DNA of 63,544 bases. It comes from Microvirga arabica (GTDB taxonomy: Bacteria > Pseudomonadota > Alphaproteobacteria > Rhizobiales > Beijerinckiaceae). The notes beneath the pieces were generated by a model. It worked only from the letters and a program-made list of their open reading frames with translations. It was not told the DNA's origin and made no database searches. Within the stretch, counting starts at the first letter, position 1, and every line of letters starts with the position of its first letter. Below are positions 36,718 through 45,667 of this stretch, in pieces. A program made the translations under genes and the position numbers. The stretch is taken from the NCBI RefSeq assembly GCF_016811235.1, contig NZ_JAFBID010000030.1, positions 1-63,544 of the forward strand. Reading direction: 5' to 3'.

Positions 36718-37883
36718 TACCGTACTCCGTCCGCCTGCGCCGACTCGGCCAGGACCGGCCGGACCACATCACCGTCGCGCAGGAAGCTGCCGGCCCGGGT
36801 CACGACCAGGTCGCCAGTGCTGATACCCTCGACCTGAATGAAGCCGTCGGCCGAGAGGCCGGTGCGGACCTGACGTGTCTCGATGCGTTCATCAACCACG
36901 ATCTGGACCGCTGCGCCTTTGGCGCTGTAGATCACGGTGCTGAGCGGAACCGCCACCCCCGTTGTCCGGGCAAGTTCGATGGTGCCGCGTGCGAAGGCCC
37001 CGATGCGCAAGGCAGGATCCCGAGGCAGGGCTACCCGCACCTTGCCGAGACGGGTGGCGCGGTCGACCTCCGGAGAGATGTTGCGCACGAGCCCCTCGAT
37101 TGTCCGGCCTTGGTCGATGCTCACCTGAGCGGGAGCGCCCTCACGCAGGCGAACGAGCTGTGTCTCCGTCACCTCCCCTTCGAGTTCGATCTCGCCGTTC
37201 GCAATGATGCGAAAGAGCGGGTCGCCTGCGGCGGTCGCGGTGGCGCCGACCTTGGCGTTCTTACGAGAGATGATCCCCGCCTGGGGGGCCTTGATCGCGG
37301 CACGGGCGAGGCGAACTTGGATCTCCCGTTTCTGCGCCTCCTCGGACTGCCTTTCAGCTTCGGCGATGCGCAGGCCATCGCGGGCGGCGGCAAGGCGCCC
37401 TTCCGCAGCCCGGGCTGCGGAGACCCGCTGCTCAAGTTGAGCTTCTGTCGTGTTGCCGCCTTTGATGAGCGAGCGCGTACGCTCCAAGGCCTGGGCTGCC
37501 TCGACCTGTGCGGCCTCGGCCTGCACGATCTGGCTGCGGGCTTGGGCGACCCCCGCCTCGGCTCGGGCGAAGGAGGCGGTGTTGCGGGCCAGCTCTGTTT
37601 CGAGAAGATCGGTCGCCAGATGGGCCAGAACCTGTCCCTTCGTGACGGTTTCCCCCTCCTCGACCAGAACTTCCGTGATGCGCAAACCCTCCAGCTCCGG
37701 GGCAACCAGAACCTCCTCGCGAGGTACAAGCGTTCCGGTGACCACCGCCCGCTCCGTGATCTCCCGTTCCGCGGTGCGCGTGACGGATACGGCGGGCGCA
37801 GGCGCGCCCTGCGGCTGGGCGGCCAACGCTGCCAGAGGGAGAAAGACCATGGCAGCCGCCAAACTGTGCAACCTGCGCATCAT
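36717..37883 (-). CDS. RND efflux periplasmic adaptor (MFP)
   Basis: A 388-residue membrane-fusion protein. The N-terminal signal (MMRRLHSLAAAMVFLPLAALA) lacks a lipobox cysteine. The lipoyl-like half-motifs flank a long coiled coil (about 95-190, ARAEAGVAQARSQIVQAEAA), followed by beta-barrel and membrane-proximal domains. ATG 37883 is preceded by a purine-rich AAGGG. An upstream extension to 38120 in the same frame overlaps tetR and is not real. It is operonic with tetR upstream and the pump downstream. Confidence 0.92.
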   Translation of the reverse strand: MMRRLHSLAAAMVFLPLAALAAQPQGAPAPAVSVTRTAEREITERAVVTGTLVPREEVLVAPELEGLRITEVLVEEGETVTKGQVLAHLATDLLETELARNTASFARAEAGVAQARSQIVQAEAAQVEAAQALERTRSLIKGGNTTEAQLEQRVSAARAAEGRLAAARDGLRIAEAERQSEEAQKREIQVRLARAAIKAPQAGIISRKNAKVGATATAAGDPLFRIIANGEIELEGEVTETQLVRLREGAPAQVSIDQGRTIEGLVRNISPEVDRATRLGKVRVALPRDPALRIGAFARGTIELARTTGVAVPLSTVIYSAKGAAVQIVVDERIETRQVRTGLSADGFIQVEGISTGDLVVTRAGSFLRDGDVVRPVLAESAQADGVR

Positions 37884-37909
37884 GACACCCTTATCTCCGG
37901 CACCTGATA

Positions 37910-38539
37910 TCAGGTGCGTGTTAGGTTGATCTTCCCGGCAAAGGCCGCCTCGATGACGGCCATCAGGCTTGCGACCCCACGCTCGGCATCCAGCGTGGCG
38001 TCCACGGCCCGGCGCACGAAGAGGCCGTTGGCAATGGTCACGATCAGGGACGCGAGCGCTTCCAGGTCGACCTCCGGAGCAATAGCCCCATTGGCCTGCG
38101 CCTGCCGGAACAAGGCGCACATGCGTTCGCAGATGTCCCTGTCGAACGCCTCGGACATAGTGGCGAACGATCGGTTGCGGGTAGCCTCTGCCCAGATCTC
38201 CAGGCAGAGCACCGCCCGCTCCCGCGGCTCCTCGGCAAAATGTTTGTGGGCAATGGAGCGCAAGGAAGGCAGGAGGTCACCCGGTTGGGACAACACAGCG
38301 AAGTCCTCTCCGATGCGGGCACGGTCTCTCTCGGCGAGAGCCAGAACGACTGCGTCCTTCGAGCCGAAGTAGCGGTAGAGATTACCAGGACTCATTCCAG
38401 CCTCGGCAGCTACGTCCTGCATGGTGGTGCGATGAAAACCGGAGCGGACGAAGCAGCGCTCGGCGGCATTCAGGATGCGCGTCTGACGCTCAGCAGATGA
38501 GTCCGCCTTCGGGTCGAGGAGAGCTTGCTGATCTGCCAT
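37910..38539 (-). CDS. TetR-family repressor of the efflux operon
   Basis: A 209-residue regulator: helix-turn-helix at about 22-65 (RILNAAERCFVRSGFHRTTM, then AGMSPGNLYRYFGSKDAV), with the C-terminal ligand domain typical of the AcrR side of the family. It is the first gene of a tetR-adaptor-pump operon. A 22-base palindrome 23 bases upstream of ATG 38539 is the probable operator, so the whole operon is presumably repressed by its own first product until a pump substrate binds. Confidence 0.92.
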   Translation of the reverse strand: MADQQALLDPKADSSAERQTRILNAAERCFVRSGFHRTTMQDVAAEAGMSPGNLYRYFGSKDAVVLALAERDRARIGEDFAVLSQPGDLLPSLRSIAHKHFAEEPRERAVLCLEIWAEATRNRSFATMSEAFDRDICERMCALFRQAQANGAIAPEVDLEALASLIVTIANGLFVRRAVDATLDAERGVASLMAVIEAAFAGKINLTRT

Positions 38540-38561
38540 GAGGCATAAAGTACCAAAGTTG

Positions 38562-38583
38562 TGAGAATGAACGTTCATTCTCA
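38562..38583. promoter_or_regulatory. 22-bp perfect palindrome, probable TetR operator
   Basis: The core GAATGAACGTTCATTC is at 38565-38580, approximately, and symmetry extends three bases each side. It closely resembles operators of AcrR-like repressors. It lies just upstream of the tetR-adaptor-pump operon. Confidence 0.85.
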
Positions 38584-39222
38584 TCTATGCATCCGTATGA
38601 GCAGGGTCAACCCGCGCTCTGTAGGGTTCGACGGCTGTCGAGGGGCCTGACCTGCCCCAGATGAAAGATCACAGTCATGGATCGCTTGAGGGTTTGTTCG
38701 TCACCAGCGATAAAAAGTCGGCCGGCCTGTGCTCGATTTGCTCCTATTAAAGCGAAGGTAGCGGCAGCATCGGTGCCCAGTGTGGTTTTGCTCCACCGAG
38801 CAAGTTAGACGGGGAAGGACTGCTCTGGGTCAAACTAAGTAGTAGCGGAGTTCGGTGGGAAGTTCCGCTCTTTCCAGCAGTGCAGAAGTGCGGCTAAGGT
38901 CAGCCTCGTGCCAGAAGGCGGCCTTCAGGACTCTCAAGCGAATCCCATTCCGTTAGCCTCTCAAGAGAAGAGATGCCGCCTAAGTCTCTAAGTTGTCCAT
39001 TTCCCCTGTTCAATCGTGTTGACCTCGGCTTAGTAGTCTTCGGCTGGCGATCCTGCCCGATCCACAATTGCCAGTAAATATTCTCGTAAACCATAGCGGG
39101 AAATGCCTGACTTCTCGCGCAGCGCTCATGCAATCCTCAGCCTGACATTCTGCTGCCGCACCTGAAGGAGTCATTCGAAACTCATTGGAATAAGATCTTG
39201 AAATCTCCCTAGAAACATATAC
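38584..39222. other. Intergenic stretch between divergent tetR genes
   Basis: About 640 bases containing short frames on the minus strand (38900-39225) with no family resemblance. Promoters for the divergent tetR genes lie at its two ends. Nothing else is recognised. Confidence 0.4.
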
Positions 39223-39238
39223 CATACCGATTAGTATG
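39223..39238. promoter_or_regulatory. Inverted repeat upstream of tetR, probable operator
   Basis: CATAC-cgatta-GTATG, containing TACCGATTAGTA, lies about 60 bases before ATG 39298. The same TAYC-N4-RGTA pattern occurs three times in front of the adaptor gene at 44.9-45.0 kb, linking this regulator to that pump. Confidence 0.7.
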
Positions 39239-39297
39239 ATATACTACCGCGCTGTCCGAGATTTACCTATTGTACCGGCAGGAGGATGTGGAGAACC

Positions 39298-39888
39298 ATG
39301 GGCCGCCATCGCGAATTCGACCCTGACGAGGCGTTGCACACCGCACTTCAGGTCTTTCGACGTCGAGGCTACGAGGGCACCTCTATCTCCGACCTGACGG
39401 AAGCAATGGGCATCACGCGTCCTAGTCTCTATGCGGCGTTCGGCAACAAGGAAGATCTCTTCCGACGGACGCTCGACCTCTATGAGCGCCAGCACCTGTG
39501 CTTCGCGCACGTGGCCCTTCAGGCGCCAACAGCACGTGAAGCGGTCGAGCGGCTCCTGCGTGGCTATATCGATGTCCTGACCGATCCCTTGAGCCCTCCT
39601 GGCTGTCTTGGGGTGAATGGGGCTGTGGCCTGCAGCGAGGCGAGCGAGCCTATCCGCGAAGAGCTCATCGCCCGTCGGATAGTCAACGAGAACAAACTGC
39701 GTGATCGTTTGGAGACGGCCCGCGCCGGCGGCGATTTCCCCAGTGATGAGGATCCCGCCGACTGGGCCCGCTACGTCGTGTCGATCGGCCTGGGGATGGC
39801 GGTCAGGGCAGCATCGGGCGCTTCGCGCGAGGAACTCCAACGAGTGGTTGATGTCGCCATGCGGAGTTGGCCAACTGTGCCCCGCTGA
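39298..39888 (+). CDS. TetR-family regulator, probable repressor of the second RND operon
   Basis: A 196-residue regulator. The DNA-binding part reads GRHREFDPDEALHTALQVF, then TSISDLTEAMGITRPSLYAA, and the C-terminal domain contains GCLGVNGAVACS, typical of the AcrR/TetR_C_16-like subgroup. ATG 39298 follows GTGGAGAACC. The operator-like repeat in front of it matches motifs before the adaptor at 44918, so it probably represses both itself and the convergent MFP-RND operon, whose pump gene ends only about 560 bases away. Confidence 0.92.
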   Translation: MGRHREFDPDEALHTALQVFRRRGYEGTSISDLTEAMGITRPSLYAAFGNKEDLFRRTLDLYERQHLCFAHVALQAPTAREAVERLLRGYIDVLTDPLSPPGCLGVNGAVACSEASEPIREELIARRIVNENKLRDRLETARAGGDFPSDEDPADWARYVVSIGLGMAVRAASGASREELQRVVDVAMRSWPTVPR

Positions 39889-39910
39889 AATCTGGATCGT
39901 TCTCCGTTCC

Positions 39911-40381
39911 TCAGTTCGAAAGTTTCTTTGTCCCTTCGACCGTCAGGCTGATCGGAATGACGGCAACTCCAAGGCTTACTGTCGCGTCGATTGTTCCATC
40001 CGGTGGAAGGCCCCCGGCGAGCCCATCAACCTCGATCCAGAGCACCTCCCCGTCCATTGAGAGGACCTCACCTGGGGCCACAGGGATTGTGTCCAAGGTC
40101 GTGGTCGTCCCGTTACCGAGCGATGCAACAATCCGAGAACGACTGGCATCAGCGACCGTTATCCCTCCAAACGAGACTCGTTCAGTGCTCCGATTTTCCA
40201 GCTGGAACATAATCTGCGCCCGATTTTCTCCCTTAGCGGGCGAGACGCGCACGTCTATCAGAACCACCTCGTTCGTGATCTGGTAATCCTCCTCCGCGCT
40301 CAAATCCCTCGAAAGAAAGCCTATGGCGAGAGATAGTGCGAAAGCGGCAACGAGTCGGAGACTTTTCCAAAACCGACTCAT
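39911..40381 (-). CDS. Hypothetical exported protein
   Basis: A 156-residue protein with a signal peptide (LRLVAAFALSLAIGFLSRDLSA). The mature part is beta-rich, with alternating hydrophobic strands (VVLIDVRVSPAKGENRAQIM, VSFGGITVADASRSR). The layout is reminiscent of PCuAC-type periplasmic domains, but the His and Met copper ligands are absent, so I do not assign that function. It lies between tetR and the pump gene on the pump strand, 67 bases after the pump stop, and may be the last gene of that operon. Confidence 0.7.
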   Translation of the reverse strand: MSRFWKSLRLVAAFALSLAIGFLSRDLSAEEDYQITNEVVLIDVRVSPAKGENRAQIMFQLENRSTERVSFGGITVADASRSRIVASLGNGTTTTLDTIPVAPGEVLSMDGEVLWIEVDGLAGGLPPDGTIDATVSLGVAVIPISLTVEGTKKLSN

Positions 40382-40448
40382 GGAAAGCGCCTCATTCGTT
40401 TGACTAGAGTGATCGAGGGGCTGCCTGAGACAGCGCCCTCACATTCGT

Positions 40449-43400
40449 TCAGCTCACCAAGTCCTTCACAGGATGCAGATTTGTGACAGCATCCGAGGCC
40501 ATCTGATCAGGCTGATGTTGAAGGCGGCGATTCCCCGTCAATCGACGGATCAGGACATAGAAGACCGGTGTGAAGAACAGACCGAATGCCGTCACGCCTA
40601 TCATGCCCGAGAACACGGCCACACCCATGGCAGCCCGCATTTCGGCCCCCGCCCCCGTCGATACCACCAGCGGCACGACGCCCATGATGAAGGCAAGCGA
40701 TGTCATGAGGATCGGTCGCAGACGCAGACGGCTCGCCTCGATCGCCGCCTCAACGGGAGTGCGCCCCTCGAACTCGAGTTCACGGGCGAACTCCACGATC
40801 AGAATCGCGTTCTTCGCAGAGAGGCCGACCAGGACGATGAGCCCGATCTGAGTGAACACGTTGTTATCGCCCCCAGTCAGCCATACGCCAGCCAGAGCAG
40901 CAAACAGCGCCAGCGGCACGATCAGGATGATCGACACCGGAAGCGTCAGGCTCTCGTACTGCGCCGCCAGGACGAGGAAGACGAGCAGAATGGCAATTGG
41001 AAAGACCAGAATGCCGGAATTTCCTGCCAGAATTTCTTGATAGGTCAGCTCGGTCCACTCGGCCCTGAGTCCTTTCGGCAGGGTCTCGGTCGCAATCCGT
41101 TCGACTGCTGCTTGCGCCTGCCCCGATGAGTAACCCGGAGCCGCCTGTCCGTTGACGTCGGCCGAGAGGAACCCGTTGTATCGCATCGCCCGCTCCGGCC
41201 CTACGCTCGACTGGATGTTCAACAGAGCCTTCAGTGGGACCATCTCACCCGAACTGGAACGCACCTTCAGGAAGCCGATATCGCCAGCGCGGGACCGGAA
41301 GGAAGCATCTGCCTGCACACGCACCGAGTAAGTCCGCCCGAACTTGTTGAAGTCATTCACGTAGACCGAGCCGAGATAGATCTGGAGGGTGCTGAACACA
41401 TCCGATACCGTAACCCCGAGCTGGCGCGCCTTGGCCCTGTCGATATCAGCGTAGAGCTGAGGGACGTTAATCGAATAACCCGAGAACAATCCAGCAAGCT
41501 CGGGCGCCGTTGCGGCCTTGGTCAAGAAGTCTTTCGTGGCCCGGTCGAGCGCTTCATAGCCGAGGCCAGCTGTATCCTCGATCTGAAGCTTGAAGCCGCC
41601 GATCGTACCCAGCCCCTGCACCGGCGGAGGAGGAAAGATCGCGGTCACAGCCTCTGTAATGGAGGCGAACTTCTGGTTCAGTTGACCTGCAATCGCTCCG
41701 GCGCTGAGACTCGGATTCCGACGATCCTCGAATGGCGCAAGTGTCAGGAACACAATGCCGGCGTTCGAGCTGTTGGTGAAGCCGTTGATCGACAGGCCTG
41801 GGAACGCGACCGCGTGCTCCACGCCCGGCTGTTTCAGGGCGATGTCGGTCATCTGCCGGATCACGTTCTCCGTTCGGTCGAGGGTCGCTGCATCCGGCAG
41901 CTGTGCAAAGCCCACCAGATACTGCTTGTCCTGCCCTGGAACGAAGCCGCTCGGAACCAGCTTGAACAGATAGCCTGTCGCACCCAGTAGAGCCACATAC
42001 ACGAACAGCATCAAGGCCTTCGTCGCGATCGCCCGCCTCACGCCAGTGCCATAGGCACCCGTTCCCCGATGGAAGACCGTGTTGAAGCGGCGGAATAGCC
42101 AGCCGAACAGCGTGTCCATGATCCGGGTGAGCCGATCCTTGGGCGCATGGTGATCGCGAAGGAGAAGGGCCGCCAAGGCAGGTGACAGGGTCAGCGAATT
42201 GATCGCCGAGATCACCGTTGAGATGGCAATGGTGACGGCGAACTGCTTGTAGAACTGCCCTGTCAGGCCGCTGATGAACGCAAGCGGTATGAACACTGCC
42301 ACCAGCACCAGTGCGATGGCGATGATTGGTCCGGAGACTTCCTGCATGGCCCGATAGGTGGCCTGCCGGGGGCTCAGGCCTTTCTCGATGTTACGCTCCA
42401 CGTTCTCGACGACTACAATGGCATCGTCGACCACGATGCCGATGGCGAGAACGAGCCCGAATAAGCTGAGGGCATTGATAGAAAACCCAAGGACCTGCAG
42501 GACTGCAAACGTGCCGACGATAGAGACCGGAACAGCCACAAGAGGAATGATGGACGCCCGCCAGGTCTGCAGGAACAGGATCACCACGAGCACCACCAGG
42601 AGCACGGCCTCGAGCAGTGTATGGACTACCGCGTTGATCGATGCGCGCACGAACTGGGTCGTGTCGTATACGATCTGGAAGTCGATACCGTCCGGCATGT
42701 TGGCCTTGATGTCCGCCATCTCGGCGCGAACCTTGTCGGCGATCTCGATGGCGTTCGACCCCGGCGCCTGGAGGACTGGAATGGCGACGGCCGGCTTGTT
42801 GTTCAGGAGAGACCTCAGAGCGTAGTCGGCCGCACCGAGTTCGATACGGGCGATGTCGCGCAGGCGTGTAATCTGCCCGTCGCCCCCAGTCTTGACGATG
42901 ATGTCGCCGAACTGCTCCTCATCCTGAAGACGACCCTGGGCATTGATCGACAGCTGAAGATCGACCCCCAGCAGGCCGGGCGAAGCGCCGACCACGCCGG
43001 CGGCCGCCTGCACGTTCTGTGCGCGGATCTCGTTGACGACGTCGTTCGCAGAGAGACCGTGCTCGGCAATCTTCTGAGGGTCCAGCCAAACGCGCATGGA
43101 GTAGTCGCCCGATCCGAACAACTGGACCTGACCCACGCCCTGGATCCGAGCAAGACGATCCTTGACATTGAGCGCCGCATAGTTACGCAGATAAGTAACG
43201 TCGTAGCGGCTGTCGGGCGAGAGCAGGTGAACCACCATCATCAGGTCCGGCGAACTCTTGACGGTAGTAACGCCCAGACGACGCACTTCCTCGGGCAACC
43301 GGGGTTCGGCCTGCGAAACTCGGTTCTGCACGAGTTGCTGCGCCTTGTCCGGATCAGTACCGAGGGCGAAGGTCACGGTGAGCGTCAGTACGCCGTCGGT

Positions 43401-43655
43401 CGTCGCTTGGCTGCTCATGTAGAGCATGTCCTCGACCCCGTTCACGGCCTCCTCGATCGGAGCAGCCACGGTCTCGGAAATGACCTTCGGGTTCGCACCC
43501 GGATACTGCGCGCGAACGACTACCTGGGGCGGCACGACTTCAGGATATTCCGAGATTGGCAGAACGCGCAGGGCAAGCAATCCGACCACGAAGATGAGCA
43601 CGGACAGAACCCCGGCAAAGACTGGACGGTCGATGAAGAAGCGGGAGATGTTCAT
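40449..43655 (-). CDS. RND multidrug efflux pump, AcrB/MexB-like
   Basis: A 1068-residue AcrB-type transporter, normal length, beginning MNISRFFIDRPVFAGVLSVL. Proton-relay residues are Asp410 and Asp411 in GIVVDDAIVVVENVER and Lys948 in GLSAKNAILIVEF. ATG 43655 is chosen with GAAGG about nine bases upstream; a TTG five codons earlier is less likely. It follows the adaptor by 30 bases. The outer-membrane partner is not encoded here. Likely substrates are amphiphilic drugs, plant phenolics or solvents. Confidence 0.95.
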   Translation of the reverse strand: MNISRFFIDRPVFAGVLSVLIFVVGLLALRVLPISEYPEVVPPQVVVRAQYPGANPKVISETVAAPIEEAVNGVEDMLYMSSQATTDGVLTLTVTFALGTDPDKAQQLVQNRVSQAEPRLPEEVRRLGVTTVKSSPDLMMVVHLLSPDSRYDVTYLRNYAALNVKDRLARIQGVGQVQLFGSGDYSMRVWLDPQKIAEHGLSANDVVNEIRAQNVQAAAGVVGASPGLLGVDLQLSINAQGRLQDEEQFGDIIVKTGGDGQITRLRDIARIELGAADYALRSLLNNKPAVAIPVLQAPGSNAIEIADKVRAEMADIKANMPDGIDFQIVYDTTQFVRASINAVVHTLLEAVLLVVLVVILFLQTWRASIIPLVAVPVSIVGTFAVLQVLGFSINALSLFGLVLAIGIVVDDAIVVVENVERNIEKGLSPRQATYRAMQEVSGPIIAIALVLVAVFIPLAFISGLTGQFYKQFAVTIAISTVISAINSLTLSPALAALLLRDHHAPKDRLTRIMDTLFGWLFRRFNTVFHRGTGAYGTGVRRAIATKALMLFVYVALLGATGYLFKLVPSGFVPGQDKQYLVGFAQLPDAATLDRTENVIRQMTDIALKQPGVEHAVAFPGLSINGFTNSSNAGIVFLTLAPFEDRRNPSLSAGAIAGQLNQKFASITEAVTAIFPPPPVQGLGTIGGFKLQIEDTAGLGYEALDRATKDFLTKAATAPELAGLFSGYSINVPQLYADIDRAKARQLGVTVSDVFSTLQIYLGSVYVNDFNKFGRTYSVRVQADASFRSRAGDIGFLKVRSSSGEMVPLKALLNIQSSVGPERAMRYNGFLSADVNGQAAPGYSSGQAQAAVERIATETLPKGLRAEWTELTYQEILAGNSGILVFPIAILLVFLVLAAQYESLTLPVSIILIVPLALFAALAGVWLTGGDNNVFTQIGLIVLVGLSAKNAILIVEFARELEFEGRTPVEAAIEASRLRLRPILMTSLAFIMGVVPLVVSTGAGAEMRAAMGVAVFSGMIGVTAFGLFFTPVFYVLIRRLTGNRRLQHQPDQMASDAVTNLHPVKDLVS

Positions 43656-43685
43656 GGCAGTGGCCTTCAAGCCTTTGGAATGCGA

Positions 43686-44918
43686 TCAATTCGCCGCGGA
43701 AGCGGAAGAACTCCGTGTTTCGAGCGCGGCGGATGTTTCGGGCCCTTCGCTTTGCGGAGTGATCAGGGCGCCCGGGCGGACCTTCTGAAGACCGCCGATG
43801 ATGATCCGTTCGCCGGGGTTAAGACCGCTGGTGACGATACGCCCTCCATCCACGGCTGCCCCGAGCTTGATTTCGCGGTAATTTGCCTTTTGAGCCGAAT
43901 CGACGACGAGAACGTATTTCTTGTCCTGATCGACCCCAATGGCCCGCTCGGGCACGACCAGCGCGGGCGTTGTCTTGGCTTGGCCGAGCCGGAGGCGCGC
44001 GAACTGGCCCGGCATCAACCGATCGTTGCTGTTGTCGAACACCGCACGCACGCGGACCGTGCCGCTGGCGCCATTGACGGTATGGTCGATGAGCTGAAGC
44101 TTGCCGCGCTCGACCTTGGTGTCCGGTCCTGAGCGCATCTCGACGGGAACGCGGGCGAGATAGTCGCGCCGGTCACCCTTAGCGGGCAGAGACTCGAGCA
44201 CCCGCTGCACCGCGTGTTCATCCGCATCGAAGCTCACATAGATTGGGTTGGTCGAGACGATCGTGGTCAGGACCGGCGCGCTGGATCCGCCATTAACGAG
44301 ATTGCCTGCGGTCACCTCGATTCTCCCGACGCGTCCGTCGATCGGCGCACGCACCTCGGTGTAGGACATGTTGAGGCGCGCGGCCTTGGCGACTGCTTGT
44401 GCGGCACTGACGTTGGCCTCGGCCTCGCGAACGTTGTTCATCCGTGTGTCGAGGTCGCGTTGTGCGATGGTCTGGTTGGCGGTCATCTTCAGGCCACGCT
44501 CCAGCTCACTGCGGGCAAAGGCAAGATTGGTCTCGGCTGCGCGGACCTGAGCGTCAGCTTTCTCGACCTCTGCAATGTATGGCGCAGCATCAATCGTGAA
44601 GAGCAGGTCGCCCTTCCTGACCAGTGATCCCTCGCGAAAATGGATCGCCTCGATAGCGCCGGGAACCCTGGGCCGAAGATCTACCCGCTCGATCGCCTCA
44701 AGGCGGCCCGAGTACTCCTCCCACAGCGAAACGTCGCGACTGTCGACGGCGGCAACTGTTGCTGGCGTAGCGGACGGCGCCGACCCCGTGTCACTGCCGT
44801 GGGTGGCCGTGCTGCCGAGCGTAGACCAGAGAGAGATCCCGCCCAGAATCACGCTCACGGTACCGAGGGCGGTCAGGAGTTGGGTTTTCGAAATACTTGA
44901 CATGGTGAAGCCGCTCAT
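43686..44918 (-). CDS. RND efflux periplasmic adaptor, AcrA/MexA-like
   Basis: A membrane-fusion protein of about 410 residues. It has an N-terminal membrane anchor (LLTALGTVSVILGGISLW), a lipoyl-like half (VDLRPRVPGAIEAIHFREGS), a coiled-coil hairpin (about 115-180) and the beta-barrel with GRIEVTAGNLVNGG. Three possible starts exist: GTG 44936, ATG 44918 and ATG 44903. 44918 is a compromise, since none has a strong ribosome site. First gene of the MFP-RND operon, with three TACC-N4-GGTA motifs in front. Confidence 0.9.
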   Translation of the reverse strand: MSGFTMSSISKTQLLTALGTVSVILGGISLWSTLGSTATHGSDTGSAPSATPATVAAVDSRDVSLWEEYSGRLEAIERVDLRPRVPGAIEAIHFREGSLVRKGDLLFTIDAAPYIAEVEKADAQVRAAETNLAFARSELERGLKMTANQTIAQRDLDTRMNNVREAEANVSAAQAVAKAARLNMSYTEVRAPIDGRVGRIEVTAGNLVNGGSSAPVLTTIVSTNPIYVSFDADEHAVQRVLESLPAKGDRRDYLARVPVEMRSGPDTKVERGKLQLIDHTVNGASGTVRVRAVFDNSNDRLMPGQFARLRLGQAKTTPALVVPERAIGVDQDKKYVLVVDSAQKANYREIKLGAAVDGGRIVTSGLNPGERIIIGGLQKVRPGALITPQSEGPETSAALETRSSSASAAN

Positions 44919-44955
44919 TCGGAGATTAGCCGACACCTGAAGTGCGCCGGTTTCG

Positions 44956-45025
44956 TACCGCCCGGTATAATACCAATCGGTACGTATTGAAAGAGGCGGT
45001 CTAGCTATTTTTGTATCGATTGGTA
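44956..45025. promoter_or_regulatory. Three TACC-N4-GGTA operator-like sites before the MFP-RND operon
   Basis: TACCGCCCGGTA (44956-44967), TACCAATCGGTA (44971-44982) and TATCGATTGGTA (45014-45025). The same half-sites occur as TACCGATTAGTA in front of the tetR gene at 39298. The spacing fits a TetR repressor covering the promoter. Confidence 0.75.
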
Positions 45026-45667
45026 CGCAAAGGAACAGTTAGAGCCTGCCGTAGCGACACCAATGTGTTCTGGCGCACATGGCCTCACCTTCTGCACCCC
45101 TCAGACGCAGGGTAGCCAAGACAGGATGGCAAATGGAAATCTTCATGATGGGTAGCGCTGCCAGCTCAAAGCTCAGCGGTGTACGCTGGGACCTCCGGCG
45201 GTGCAGTTCGTTCACTGACCGGAACGTCCGTTATTCCTATCCAAAGCGGATGTTCCACCACCTTCCAGCTAGTGCCAATCTGAGAACTTCAGGGCGTGGA
45301 GACTGTTGCACCCTCTATTCCGTCAATTGCTTGCGATACGAATTTGGACAATGCCGCAGTTAAAACGAGTTGCATAGCGCGGACGCACCAACTTTCGATG
45401 CAACTCATTACTCCCGCGTCCAGGCGCTTTTCGGTACTTGAGTTGCTCGCAGTTCGGTGCGGCGGGTTCGGCCCATTCTCGGTCCTGACCCTGCTATGGG
45501 CCTTTGCGGATAGGCAGAGGCCGATCCTGCTGCTACCGGGCTCAAGGCTCCCCTCTCCTGCTGGACGGTCCTCGGAATTCCTGCCACGCTGACGCTTCCG
45601 GCTCCGGCCGGACCAACCGAGAGCGTCGCCATCGCCTCAGGCGAAGCCGCCAGTGGAGAACAGACTC
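45026..45667. other. Intergenic stretch, nothing recognised
   Basis: About 640 bases between the MFP operator region and the binding-protein gene. Short frames at 45079-45363 and 45408-45632 show no family motifs. It should hold the promoter for the binding protein. Confidence 0.4.

Noticed and set aside
39911..40381. PCuAC-type copper chaperone
   Set aside because: The beta-rich exported fold is similar in outline, but the His and Met copper ligands are absent.
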